A stretch of 64,000 nt of DNA, taken from NCBI GenBank assembly GCA_032622095.1, contig CP136063.1, positions 178,477,956 to 178,541,955 of the forward strand, written 5' to 3'. This document shows positions 48,871 to 59,220 of this stretch, in pieces. The stretch comes from Siphonodentalium dalli. Taxonomy: Eukaryota; Mollusca; Scaphopoda; Gadilida; Siphonodentaliidae. How positions within the stretch are numbered: the first letter of the stretch is position 1; each line of letters begins with the position of its first letter. The position numbers and the translations under genes are program-made. The notes beneath the pieces are model-generated. The model made no database searches, was not told the DNA's origin, and worked only from the letters and a program-made list of their open reading frames with translations.

Positions 48871-48969
48871 GACCCACCACCCCGGGAGCGTAAGTTTTTT
48901 CCACCCAGGTCTGGGACACCGACCCGGGACCGTAAGTTTTTTCCACGCAGGTCTGGGACACCCACCCCC
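48871..48969 (+). repeat. 42 bp direct repeat, two units
   Basis: TAAGTTTTTTCCACCCAGGT at 48891 and TAAGTTTTTTCCACGCAGGT at 48933, each followed by CTGGGACACCxACCC. Frames on both strands through it are repeat artefacts. Confidence 0.9.
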
Positions 48970-49851
48970 AAAATTGATGAATATCTTGTAAATTCTACTA
49001 AATAATGTGTAGTTGGCAGGGTAAGGGTCTCTCATTGTGTCTGCACCGGAACTGAGAGAACACTGATCAAGTACACCCACAACAAATAAACAAACAAAGC
49101 ACATGGCTGAAAAATATGCCAACAAAACCAGTGACAAAACCTTTAAAAACCCAAATATTTATGGTTATAAAGGTAAAATACCCACTTTAACAGATAGTTG
49201 TGTCCCTTATTAGCAATAGGTTAAAATATGTGCATGTGTAAAGTAAAAACACCATCAATTTGATTAAATAAACACAGTTCCAGTCCTCTACATGTGGGAA
49301 ATCACTGGTGAGCAATGAGGAGCTCCCCTTAAAATCATTCTAGGCGAGTGGCGAGTAGCTCTCCTACTAAATGTCGAGGCGAGTAGTATCCCAGCAGGAG
49401 ATGCCGAAGGCATCTCCCGAAGGCCTGATGGGGAAGAGTACGGGAGGGGGTCAGGGGGCTTCCCCCGGAAATTTTTGAAAATTAGATGCTCTGAGATTGA
49501 ATCTGGAGCCTTTTAATGCTCCAATCAGTGAACAACACGTTATTATGTGACTTAAGTCACTGTAGTCATGTATCGACATCGACCATGTACTTCGACCACG
49601 TGGTCACTGTATTTATCGTTTATTCAATATATTGACTGATATCATTAGTATAAACAAATGAGGCCAACGGTTTTTCGGCTTTTTGACAGCAAATCAATCT
49701 AATGGGTCATACATTACCGGTATTTATTTAAAAGTACTAGGGTTTCCAGTGGGATTTCAAGGAATGAGGAACCAAGAACTTTTAAGCAATATGAATTTCT
49801 ATGTTAGTTACTATTCATGTATTTTGTTGTATTTATGTTACATTATTTATG

Positions 49852-49895
49852 TTGTATGCAGTTGTATGCAGTTGTATGCAGTTGTATACAGTTTT
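49852..49895. repeat. GTTGTATGCA microsatellite, four 10 bp units
   Basis: GTTGTATGCA occurs three times, then a variant GTTGTATACA. Confidence 0.95.
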
Positions 49896-50743
49896 ATATT
49901 TCATATCTCACTGTGACCACCCATGAGATCCTTCCAGTATTCACTCAAAAACACGCAGGTATAGATATATATTTTAATAGGTAAACACTGCGGGATATAT
50001 ATCACATTTACAGGTCCTATATATGTAGATATAACATAAATACTCATAACAATGAACATGAAACATGATACAGTGACATTGATGTGTTCAGAAAGTGTCG
50101 TGAATGTAATGTTTCACCTTGGATAGGAAATTGGATTGCCAGAAAAGTCAAGCTCTGTGTGCACTTTCATGATATCATTGAGAGTTGTCGCAGTTCTAAC
50201 CAAAGACATGTGAGTTCATATGGATGTTGATGCGTGACTTTCTGCATGTGCATGAAGAAATCACAGTGACGCGGTGACCTAATAGGAACGTTAATGTTCA
50301 GAGTGGCTACTAATTCAGGCATATCGTTGATTCCATGGAGGTATTTGTATATGAATGCACAGTCTATATTCCTCCTCTCATTCGCAACTTTACTCAGTTT
50401 TAGAAGAAAGTCCCATGTTGATTACCGAAGAAACGACGGTTACGTTATTGTCGTCATCAACCTCTTTTGTTCCAAAAGCCAATAATAACAGCACTGCATT
50501 ATAGAAAATCATTTTTTTTTCATTGCAATTATTTTCCTCGACCAAAACCCGACCCACCCCATGGTTTCAATTGTTAAAGGGAGAAATTGTGGACAAAAAA
50601 TTAAAATATAGAACCCCCCCCCCTCACCTGTATAAGGCTATAGCATGCACTACTATATGGAAACAAGCCATATTTCCGACTAAATCCTGAAAAATTACCC
50701 ATAATTCTGCTGTGGTTAAGGAGTCGATTATTTTGGGCATTAC

Positions 50744-52105
50744 TGTATAGTTTTCATTGTTTCGATCATTTTTTTTTCAATGCAGACACGTACTTGCAGC
50801 CGTAGTTTTACATTTTTCACTTCCGTGTTTTGATTAAAAATATCAGGAATCTATTCCCATTTTACGATTGTTGCGCAATATTTAATTCGATGATTTCTTA
50901 GTTTAAGCATATTTATTTGTCTAATTTATATAAGACATGATATATAACACATACATTTGTTTATACATACAATGGGATTGGACGACAAGTGCTGACTCAC
51001 TTATGTATGGGTACCCCCTCTCCCAGATTTCTTACAAATACCAGCTGGAAAATTCCAATCCATCAAGCGGGTTACGGGTACGGCTGCAATATGCAATTTC
51101 GCGGACTGGTATAAGTTCAAGTGCTTGCAACAAGAACTTATTTATATAAGATGGACAACCGGAGATTCGGAGATCCTCTACCAAGTCACTGGTGATAAGT
51201 CTGTGTTTTCCCATGCATTCAAATGCACATTTTTCGACAAGGTATAGATATTTCTCCCACCTCTAAGAAATATTGCAACAAACTATCGCCGTGATTGAAG
51301 TTGTTGCAAATTATTGTCTACTAAATTCAATGGTCACAATAACAAGTTTTCTGGATTATTCTAAATTTTTTCCATGTTAAACGTCATTGAAATCTTCCCT
51401 CTACGCGTCATGACAATATAAAACCTCTCCTATGCATGTGTTTATACCTGAAATATACGCTTCAAACAATTATCTACCATCTTTAAAAGACATATCTTCA
51501 AATATCTCCGTTATTTAGTCAAAATTAATCCTCGATTAATTCTAATATCAATCTTAAAGTGATGTGAAACACTCCGGTTGGGTGATCAAGTAGAAATGGA
51601 GAATAATCTTGCTCAAAGTAGTTATTTAATGAATATTAATCATTTGCGTTAGTTTATCGGCGATTGTTGCGTCCCGAATCGAGATGTAAATATTTACATT
51701 TGAGCGTAGTTCGGACGATGTTTGAAGTGTACGGTCAATTTGCTTCAGATTTTCGGCTATGATAGTAGAATGCTACATTCGCCCAGTTGGCATGGTGCCT
51801 AATACTAACTTACAAGTTTCACGTACCCGAACAAGTCCATAATATGTCTTTAATATATCTTTATTTAATATAGTGTGTCCCCTGTGGTTGGGATTATATA
51901 TTAAAATGATCTAATCACCCTCCGATTAAGTATTTATTATATGAAATCTCATAAGAATGGCCTGTCGCAATTCCGTTTGTTACCTCAATTCCACAGATAT
52001 ACTGTGGTCATGCAATTGCAGATATATGTACACCATAATAAATATATCAGGGATTTGTATTCAAAATTAACATGCCCAACAAAATTTGTGTATGAATTAC
52101 CAATG
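50744..52105. other. No gene seen
   Basis: AT-rich unique-looking sequence. Confidence 0.5.
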
Positions 52106-52380
52106 TTAACACTTTCCCCGTTCTAAATGGATTTTCCCACTCAGTTATAAAAATATGCATTGGAACTGCCTATTATTCATTTGGAGGGGTGTTCATGTAA
52201 AAAACATCAGACGAATGACAGAAAACAGATAATAAAAGAGCAGAATAAGTCATATTCATTTGAGGGAAATGTTCAGATAATAAGTTCAACAAACTATATA
52301 CGGTCGTTTGTTGAATTTATTATTTGATAATTTCCTAACGAAACTACTCGTCAAGGAGTATTTAGTATAGAGATGGTTAA
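52106..52380. mobile_element. TTAACCCTTT-type MITE, second copy
   Basis: Homologous over its length to 22201-22465 (GGATTTTCCCACTCAGTTAT, TTTGGAGGGGTGTTCA, ACTACTCGTCAAGGAGTA). Ends TTAACACTTT and ATGGTTAA, more diverged than the first copy. The internal hairpin (CAGATAATAAGTTCAACAAA / ..TTATTATTTG) is kept. Confidence 0.75.
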
Positions 52381-52400
52381 AGCCGCTCAATGTTAATGAA

Positions 52401-52460
52401 CTGATACCGGCTGAGCCATACTGATACGGGCTGAGCTATACTTATACCGGCTGAGCCATA
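52401..52460. repeat. 20 bp tandem repeat, three units
   Basis: CTGATACCGGCTGAGCCATA, CTGATACGGGCTGAGCTATA and CTTATACCGGCTGAGCCATA follow each other without a gap, just right of the MITE at 52106-52380. Confidence 0.95.
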
Positions 52461-53968
52461 CCTGGTCCAGAATGAGTTTACGACATTCACGCATTCCCAT
52501 CCCTGAAATGTTGCTGAAAAAGTGTTTTTCTGAAATGTTAAAAAATATATATATCGTCTTCTTGGTACGTCTGATGATATATATATAATTACTAGCAGGG
52601 TTACCCTGCATTGCCCAGGTTAAAGTGAAACCCTCTGCATGCTGTGGATATTTGTTGGGAATAGAGAATACTCTTGTCCAAAGTGTTACACGTATTCTCA
52701 TAAATTGTATATTCAAATAGCATCACAAAACATGATTCTTACACAGTCATGGCATATAAGTAGTGATTCACCTTGTCGATTGTCATTTTGTTTATCGCGA
52801 TTAATCCGTTCCACCAATAATGAAGTATTTATGTATTTACAACTGCGTATACTTCAGACGTTATACTATGATAGATGCACATCATAAACACATTAGGTCG
52901 CAAAAATAAAAAAACGACAATTGGGTTTTACATATAGATATGTCAATCAATTATAATCTAGTGGGTTGGACTAAGATCTTGAGGACACCTGGCTATCATA
53001 TCTCCATGAAGATACAGATGTTTTAAAGAAATTCCCAGGTGCTCCCCTGATCATGGTGCTATGTATTGGCTAAATATTCTCAGTTTAAAAGAAATTTTGC
53101 TGCGCAAGTATATCAGCTACATTTGCCAGACACAGAGCAAGATTTTGAGTTGTTTATGTCAGTCGATGAGTCTGTTCTAAAAATTCCGCTGTATCGTGCA
53201 GTTATACCCTTGTCAGATGTCAGTATTGGAGGATCCTGAAAAGTCATGTGCTACTGACTGCGTTTTCTTTTATATCAGAAGAAAATATATTTGACTGCAC
53301 ACTGTGACCACTATTTTTGAACAGGCCTTCGATACATTTCCATATCTCTTGACAAATTGTAACTTTTTTGTGGAAACTGTATTGATGGAACAGACTCAAT
53401 TATAATTGTGTTATAATATATACGCAATCCTCTGACGGTTCGATGTCTCTCAGTTTGCAAGAATATATGTATCTCTTAAATAGAATGATAAATATACTTT
53501 TAATGCTTCTTCTATGTATAACTTTTAGCTAGCTCATTATGTGAATGCTCTGATTGCCATCCCCATATAACTATGACAGTTGAGAAGATATAGTTGTTCA
53601 AATGACTTATTTGGGTCACCATTTGTCGAGATTGTGAAATTTGTACGCCCAAAACTCCTTAAAATGATATTGAGATGGCCTGGGCGACTATATATAACTT
53701 ATAGGTGGATATCAGCGAATAGCAATCTTATCAATGATAGTGCATATCCTCTCGGCATCCGTGACCAAAACGACACCAAATGTGATTTAATTCATCGTAT
53801 CATTAGAGAAGAACGTGTATGAATTCGGTGGAAATTAGTGCTAAATATATTTGTATCAGCTTTGGTGCAACTGCCATCCTCATGCATGACTTTACCGGCG
53901 CCTCTTTTGACATATATAAACACGGTCCATTAGACTCATGGATGCATGATACACTGGAGATGATTATA

Positions 53969-54728
53969 AACACCTCAAAAAAAGAAAGTCCGCCCTAATA
54001 TATTATGTAATATTTTCGGAGATATTTAATGGATTTTGATGAAACTTTCCACAAATGATTTGTGGTACCAGAGACATCAAGTATGCCAAGCACTGTGCTG
54101 TGATGTGATATATGGCTGAGTGAGCACAAATTGAATGGAAGAGGGACACTTTTCAAAAGTTGCAAAAACACAGGTAGAGTGATCACAGTCATTCGGTTGT
54201 GCCTTGATCCCCCACTTCTTGCACGGGCTTGGAACATCATTATCTGTTGGTGCCACAATGGCCTACATGGTGGGAAACATGGTTTACTGAAAAATGGCTT
54301 CAAAGTACTGATTTTAATAACGCTGTTGCTCACGGCATGAAACTTGAAGGTATCATTCCAAAGGAATGTGGTTAAACTGAATAGCCTGGGCATGCATCGG
54401 GCACATTGTGTCCCGAATATGACATGCATGTTATCGTGCATTCACAGTGTCAATTTTGGACCACATTTACAGCCAGTAACAACTTGTGTGAACAATGGAA
54501 CACTGGAGTGACTGTCTATTCTACGTCAGTGTTTTGCAACTTTTGAAAAGCACCCATCTTCCATTCAATTCGTACTCAGTCGGCCATAACATAACTCACA
54601 TGAAGGTGCCTCGCACAGGTTGTGTCTCCGATACCACTAAACATTTGCGTAATGTTTCTTCAAAATCCATCCTATATATCATAAAATATTACCGAATATA
54701 TTAAGGGGGACTTTTTTTTGGAGGTGTT
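53969..54728. mobile_element. 0.76 kb inverted-repeat element (AACACCTC ends)
   Basis: Terminal inverted repeats of about 200 bp start AACACCTC(C)AAAAAAA..AGTCC and end with the complement at 54728, flanked by TATA on both sides (53965-53968, 54729-54732). It splits a GGTGGAAATCGGC-type repeat whose unbroken form exists at about 56752. TA-type target suggests a Tc1/mariner-like MITE. The 148-codon minus frame inside is not credited. Confidence 0.75.
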
Positions 54729-55795
54729 TATATAAGTTTGGTGGTAATCAGCAACTAAATAAATTCCTAGAATAGTTATGACCCCCTCCCCATCTCTCAC
54801 CCAAACGGCAGCAATTTGGCATCTTTAAATCACACGATTATATTCCTCGTATCATAGAGAAGAATAATATATCAATTGGTGGAAATCTGCGCTACAAATA
54901 GTTTATTAAATCAATTATTGATACCCCCTGCAACGCTGACTCGAACAGTAACATATCGCGGAGGTGATTATGTATGGGTTTGGTGGAAATCGGCGACAAA
55001 ACTATTTCACCATATCTTTTTAATTTTGCCGACCTTCCCCCTTTTCTTCCCCCGACACCAACAGCATCACTTTAGAAAATTTTAACCCGCACCATTATCT
55101 CCCTCGTAAAAAGTTACCTCTCTTAGAACGCCTTGGTGCCATCTCGATTGTACCCCGTGAAGTTATATCTAGAACGCATACAGACAGACAGAAAGACAGA
55201 CAGCACGATTTGATTTATCGTATCACTTGAGAAGAATGTGTCTGAATTTGATGGTAATTGGTACTAAACATATTTTTTTATCAGTTTTGGTGACCCTCCC
55301 GTCCCTATTTCGGACTCAAGTGGCGCCACCTTTGACACCGTTAAACCACACACTTAGACTCATTAGAGATTAGAGATGCATATATATATAATTGGCGAAA
55401 ATTGGCGAGTATACAAATTCGTATCATATTTAAGGTCCCCCATATCACTCACCCAGAGGGCACCAATTTGGTGTATCTAAACCACACGATACGATTCCTC
55501 GTATCACGAAGAAGAATATGTATCAATTTGGTGGAAATCGGCGCTAAAAATATTGCTATCATTTTTTGTGTCCCTCTCACCTCTATACACAACTGACTCG
55601 AATGGCCCCACTTGTTACATCCTTAAACCACACAATAACACTCCTGATATCATGAGATGATTGTTTATAAGTCTGGTGCTAATCGGCGACTAAACAAATT
55701 TTATCAAATTTGGTGCCCACCCCTCTCCTCCCCCTCTCTCTATCAAACAGCACCAAAATGGCGTCTTTAAATCACACGATTAGTTCCTCATGGAT

Positions 55796-56322
55796 AAGAA
55801 CGTTTATTATATGCTAAGCGAAATAGTGGTATTTTTGCAACAGATAAAAACCGTTATCCGTCTAGTGAGATATCGATATCTCACTCGTATCCATCCGCGC
55901 TAAAATGAAAAGTGATTCGGTTCTTAATGGAACACTGCCAGAAGTCTGAATGTTCCGGTTGAAATTTAAAAAAATATGTGATCAATTAAATATGTTTTTT
56001 AAACATACTATGATGTTAGCCTCTTTATCCTCAACTAATCTGTCTGAAAAATGAAACTACTTTTATATGCACAAGCTCACTGCCATGGCTGTGATTGTGT
56101 ATACAATTGAATTTGCATTTTTTTTCTCTTCATTCGTGTTGAGTTATGGGTCAACTGAGCGGAGCATATAATAAACAGAACATCTACACTTTTTGGTTGG
56201 ATATGGTAATTATCTCATTCGTGGTGACAAAAAAATGAATTTCCACTCGTGGAATTCATTTTTTTTTGTCATCACTCATGAGATAATTCCCATATCCAAC
56301 CAAAAGTGTAGATATCCTCTAT
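55796..56322. mobile_element. Insertion in the GGTGGAAATCGGC array, with two hairpins
   Basis: The repeat reads CACACGATTAGTTCCTCA at the left and resumes TATGCATCAATTTAGTGGAA at the right, where other units are continuous. The interposed 0.5 kb has a GTGAGATATCGATATCTCAC palindrome (55865-55884) and the hairpin at 56182-56313. I could not define terminal repeats or a target duplication. Confidence 0.45.
56182..56313. repeat. 132 bp hairpin
   Basis: ATCTACACTTTTTGGTTGG... at the left and its complement ending AAAAGTGTAGAT at the right, with inner matched GGTAATTATCTCATTCGTG and GAATTCATTTTTTT blocks around CCACTCGTGG. Confidence 0.85.
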
Positions 56323-57169
56323 GCATCAATTTAGTGGAAATTGGCGCTAAAAATATTGTGTATCAATTTTGGTGCCCATCTCCCTTTCAGTGCATCCCTG
56401 ACTCGAATGAGGCCACATTTGACAGATTTAAGCCACACCATTAGACTCCTCATACCATGGGGAATAATTTGTATAAGTGTGGTGGCAATCGGCGACTAAA
56501 TACATTCTTATCAAATTTAGTGCCCACCCCACCCCCACCAATCTCTCATCCAAACGACAACAATTGGGCGTTGTTAAATCGCACAATTAGATTCCTTGTA
56601 TCATGAAGAAGAATATATATCAATTTGGTGGAAATCGCCGCTAAAATTAGTGTTATCAATTTTGGTGCCCCTCTCCCCTTCCGTGCATCCCTGACTCGAA
56701 CGACGCCTCTTTTGACGTATTTAAACAAAGCCATTAGATTTTTCATATCATGGAGATGATTATATGTAAGTTTCGTGGCAATCGGCGACAAAACAAATTC
56801 TGCCCCTTCCCATTTTCTGCCCCTGACAACAACGGCGTCACTCAAGAAATTTCTAACCCCCACCATTATCTTTCTCGTAAAAAGTTACCCCAAGTAGACC
56901 CCTTTGGTATCATCTAGATGGTCCCATGTGAATTTCTATAGAACACAGACAGACAGACAAACATTCGCAAATATAAATATAGATATATATATATCCTACA
57001 CTATAGTTAATAATACAGACCGATGTTTAAAACTATAGGTGAGACTGTCACATTCAGTGGAACTATATATACCCCTCCCCCGCAGTGTAATTTGGCTATA
57101 GTAAAGGTAGTCATATTAACAGATTTGTTTTTTGAAGAAAAAAAACCCAAGGAATATAAGCATGCAAAG

Positions 57170-57540
57170 TAATACATATTGCTAAAAAGTCCGAAAATTG
57201 GAATAACTCCATTAACAAGTCGGATAGAACTCATAATCGCAAGTTCAGAGGTTCGCGTAGTGGTAAATATAAAGAAATTGACAGGAAAATGCAGGAATAC
57301 AAGCTCGGACAAAATTATGCATGTTGCGAAAAGTTATCAGTCGAAAAAGGGGGATAACTCCCCTAAAAAAAAGTCGGACGGACCTCGTCATCGCAGATGA
57401 ACAGGTTCCCATGGTACTAAATCTATGTGTCAAGATTTAAAAAAAAATTGGCCTAAAAATGTAGGAATACAAGCTCGGATAAAGGTTCACCAACGATGCA
57501 CTGACATATATGGACGGACAGACTAACAAGCTTCGTTATG
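57170..57540 (+). repeat. Tandem repeat, two units about 180 bp apart
   Basis: GCAGGAATACAAGCTCGGA at 57291 and GTAGGAATACAAGCTCGGA at 57471, with AACTCC..AAGTCGGA blocks between. It ends GACGGACAGACTAACAAGC. Same general class as the repeats at 3181 and 4614. It is the last repeat before the gene-bearing region. Confidence 0.75.
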
Positions 57541-58089
57541 GGGTTATAATGAAACAAGAAATCGTATAAAAGTGATGATTGTATTGACCCTATAATGCCT
57601 TGGAGTAAACAACCGGAGGGAAAATGAAAATCAGGTCCTGCGTGTGTTTGCTAAATAAATGCATTTAGCCCAAGCGGGTTCTTGCCTGGTCAATGGTATC
57701 AACCAGCTATACTGCATGCTCTATATAAATAATCGTTTAGATAGACATGCATGCATGGGCTATTAAACGACTATTCTTCTGTGTAAATGTGACCAGAGGA
57801 TGGGACAATCCGTAGACCAAATTCAAGGCCATCACCAACTCCTCCCAAACATACGATCCTAATAAACGAAATCGCCGAAATCATCTAAAGAATTATTCTG
57901 TGATAGTATTTGATGAACGGATGTGACAGCGACGGGGTTAATATATGCCATGAACTCCAGATACAGATAGGCTTACTAATGAGTGATGAAATAATAAGAA
58001 GGGCTGATTGCTGACTGGTACAGGCCCGGGTATAGCCGCTAACCGCATGTGTTTTCGCGAGACTGGTATACCCCCGACGGCGTCCTGCA
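57541..58089. other. Repeat-free upstream region of tropomyosin
   Basis: No repeat recognised. CTATATAAATAATCG near 57721 is AT-rich in the style of muscle-factor sites but does not fit a strict MEF2 consensus. Confidence 0.4.
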
Positions 58090-58195
58090 AATATATATAC
58101 CCGTTAGAACTGCTGCCAGTACCACATCGCTTCTCACTCTCCCGTCAGTCACATCGTTAGTCTCCGCGGAAGCCGGCTAAGTCTCAACAACAAAA
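58090..58195 (+). promoter_or_regulatory. Probable TATA promoter and 5' leader of the tropomyosin gene
   Basis: A TATA-like stretch (ATATATATAC, 58091-58100) lies about 100 bp before the ATG; a start site near 58120 would give a leader of roughly 75 bases ending CAACAACAAAA before ATGG. An alternative reading is a spliced leader: the pyrimidine-rich TTCTCACTCTCCCGTCAG at 58131-58148 also resembles a 3' splice acceptor, which would put the first exon further upstream. Both readings fit; transcript data would decide. Confidence 0.4.
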
Positions 58196-59050
58196 ATGGA
58201 TGCCATTAAAAAGAAGATGCTTTCCATGAAAATGGACAAGGAGAATGCTATTGAGAAAGCGGAGCAGCTTGAAATTAATTTGAGGGAGTTGATGGAAGCG
58301 AAAGAAAAGCTGAGTGAAGAATTGATGACGTTGCAAAAGAAGCATTCAAACGTTGAGCTTGAGTTTGATAACGCGAACGATAGTTTAGGTGACGCGAGGT
58401 CAAAACTCGAGGAAAAGGACAAGAGGGTCACTGAATGCGAATCTGATATCCATGCACAGACGAGGAAAATTACGCTGATAGAGGAAGACCTGGAGCGTGC
58501 CGAAGAGAGACTGAACACGACCACCAACAAGTTGGAGGAAGTTGGAAAGCTGGCTGATGCGAGCGAACGGGAGAGGAAAGTCTTGGATAGTAAATCACAA
58601 ACTGATGAATCGAAACTTGACGTCCAGGAGAAGCAGCTGGTAGAAGCAAAAAATATAACTGAGGACACTGAAAGAAAGCTGAATGAGGTTTCAAGTAAAC
58701 TGAAAACGACAGACGCCGACCTGGAACGCGCGGAATCTCGTTTAGGGGAATACGAAACGAAACTGATAGACATGGAGGAGAAGCTTACGGAAACAGATCA
58801 CAGAAACCAGTCTCTGCAGAATATCGAAAAGGAGGCTAGCGAACGTGAAGATAGGGATTATGCTACTATCAAGGATCTTTCCGGTCGTCTGGAACTTTCG
58901 GAAAACCGGGCTGCCGAAGCTGAACGAACCGTTTCAAAATTGGAAAAGGACGTGGATCGTATCGACGACGAACTTCTCAGCTCGAAACTCAAGTACAAGG
59001 CGATCACAGACGAGCTGGACCAAACATTCGCCGAGCTTTCTGGATATTAA
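58196..59050 (+). CDS. TPM: Tropomyosin, full length, intronless
   Basis: Encodes a two-stranded coiled-coil protein that lies along actin filaments and, in muscle, gates myosin access together with troponin. The frame is 284 residues, the usual length of long animal tropomyosins, from a Met with a good context (AAAAATGG) to TAA. It starts MDAIKKKM and ends [13 protein letters not shown], both family hallmarks used for head-to-tail overlap. Conserved blocks are seen at about 90-106 ([17 protein letters not shown]), 174-183 and 237-260 ([20 protein letters not shown]). Asp137, a conserved core residue, is present. There is no Pro or Trp, and a single Cys at 81. Heptads run throughout without indel. 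Animal tropomyosin genes normally have several exons; here the whole protein is one uninterrupted frame, so a retrogene origin is inferred. The sequence is diverged from the usual molluscan muscle form, yet length, register and ends are intact, which argues for a working gene. Muscle or non-muscle expression cannot be told from sequence. Confidence 0.95.
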   Translation: MDAIKKKMLSMKMDKENAIEKAEQLEINLRELMEAKEKLSEELMTLQKKHSNVELEFDNANDSLGDARSKLEEKDKRVTECESDIHAQTRKITLIEEDLERAEERLNTTTNKLEEVGKLADASERERKVLDSKSQTDESKLDVQEKQLVEAKNITEDTERKLNEVSSKLKTTDADLERAESRLGEYETKLIDMEEKLTETDHRNQSLQNIEKEASEREDRDYATIKDLSGRLELSENRAAEAERTVSKLEKDVDRIDDELLSSKLKYKAITDELDQTFAELSGY

Positions 59051-59220
59051 CTTTACCCTGCCCAGGTACCATACGAACAGTATTTATTTGTTAATTTATC
59101 TGACCACGCTACTGGAGAATATGCATGACATTTGTGATAATGTTTATATACGAATATTGTGGCCTTCTTCGGGATTCGATGAGAATGCTATAATTGGAAG
59201 GTCAGTATAGTATTCATAGC
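59051..59220 (+). other. 3' flank of tropomyosin, no clear poly(A) signal
   Basis: No AATAAA and no poly(A) tract is seen in the first 170 bases after the stop, so a fresh processed-pseudogene tail is absent. CCCAG/GTACC at about 59060-59069 fits a splice donor, so an intron in the 3' UTR is possible. Lack of an A-tract agrees with an old retroposition. Confidence 0.3.

Larger units (their letters stand above)
48741..50743. mobile_element. Possible 2.0 kb foldback unit with about 57 bp inverted ends
   Basis: CTAAATAATCGACTCATTAT, CCACAGCAGAATTATGGGTA and ATTTTTCAGG at 48741-48798 recur inverted at 50686-50743. A G-run follows the left end and a C-run precedes the right end (50613-50625). The centre holds the GGGGGCTTCCCCCGGAAATT repeat (about 49450) and microsatellites. 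No target duplication found. Confidence 0.5.
52570..56995 (+). repeat. Long composite tandem repeat (GGTGGAAATCGGC units)
   Basis: Begins near an AT stretch followed by TTACTAGCAGGGTTACCC (about 52588) and ends with CAGACAGACAGACAAACA then ATATAAATATAGATATATAT (56947-56990). In between, from about 53580, diverged units recur: ATCATxGAGAAGAATxTATC, GGTGGAAATCGGCGCTAAAA, a C-rich TTTGGTGCCC stretch, GACTCGAA..GCC, TTAAACCACAC, GGTGGCAATCGGCGAC. Two later insertions interrupt it (53969-54728 and about 55796-56322). Confidence 0.7.

Noticed and set aside
53995-54441. 148-codon minus-strand frame
   Set aside because: It lies inside the AACACCTC element, starting in its centre and running into its left terminal repeat; no transposase motif seen.
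57721-57735. Possible MEF2 site upstream of tropomyosin
   Set aside because: CTATATAAATAATCG does not fit the strict consensus and such AT-rich strings are common here.
58177-58773. 198-codon minus-strand frame
   Set aside because: It lies opposite the tropomyosin frame and is Ser/Phe-rich as expected from the complement of Glu/Lys coiled-coil codons.
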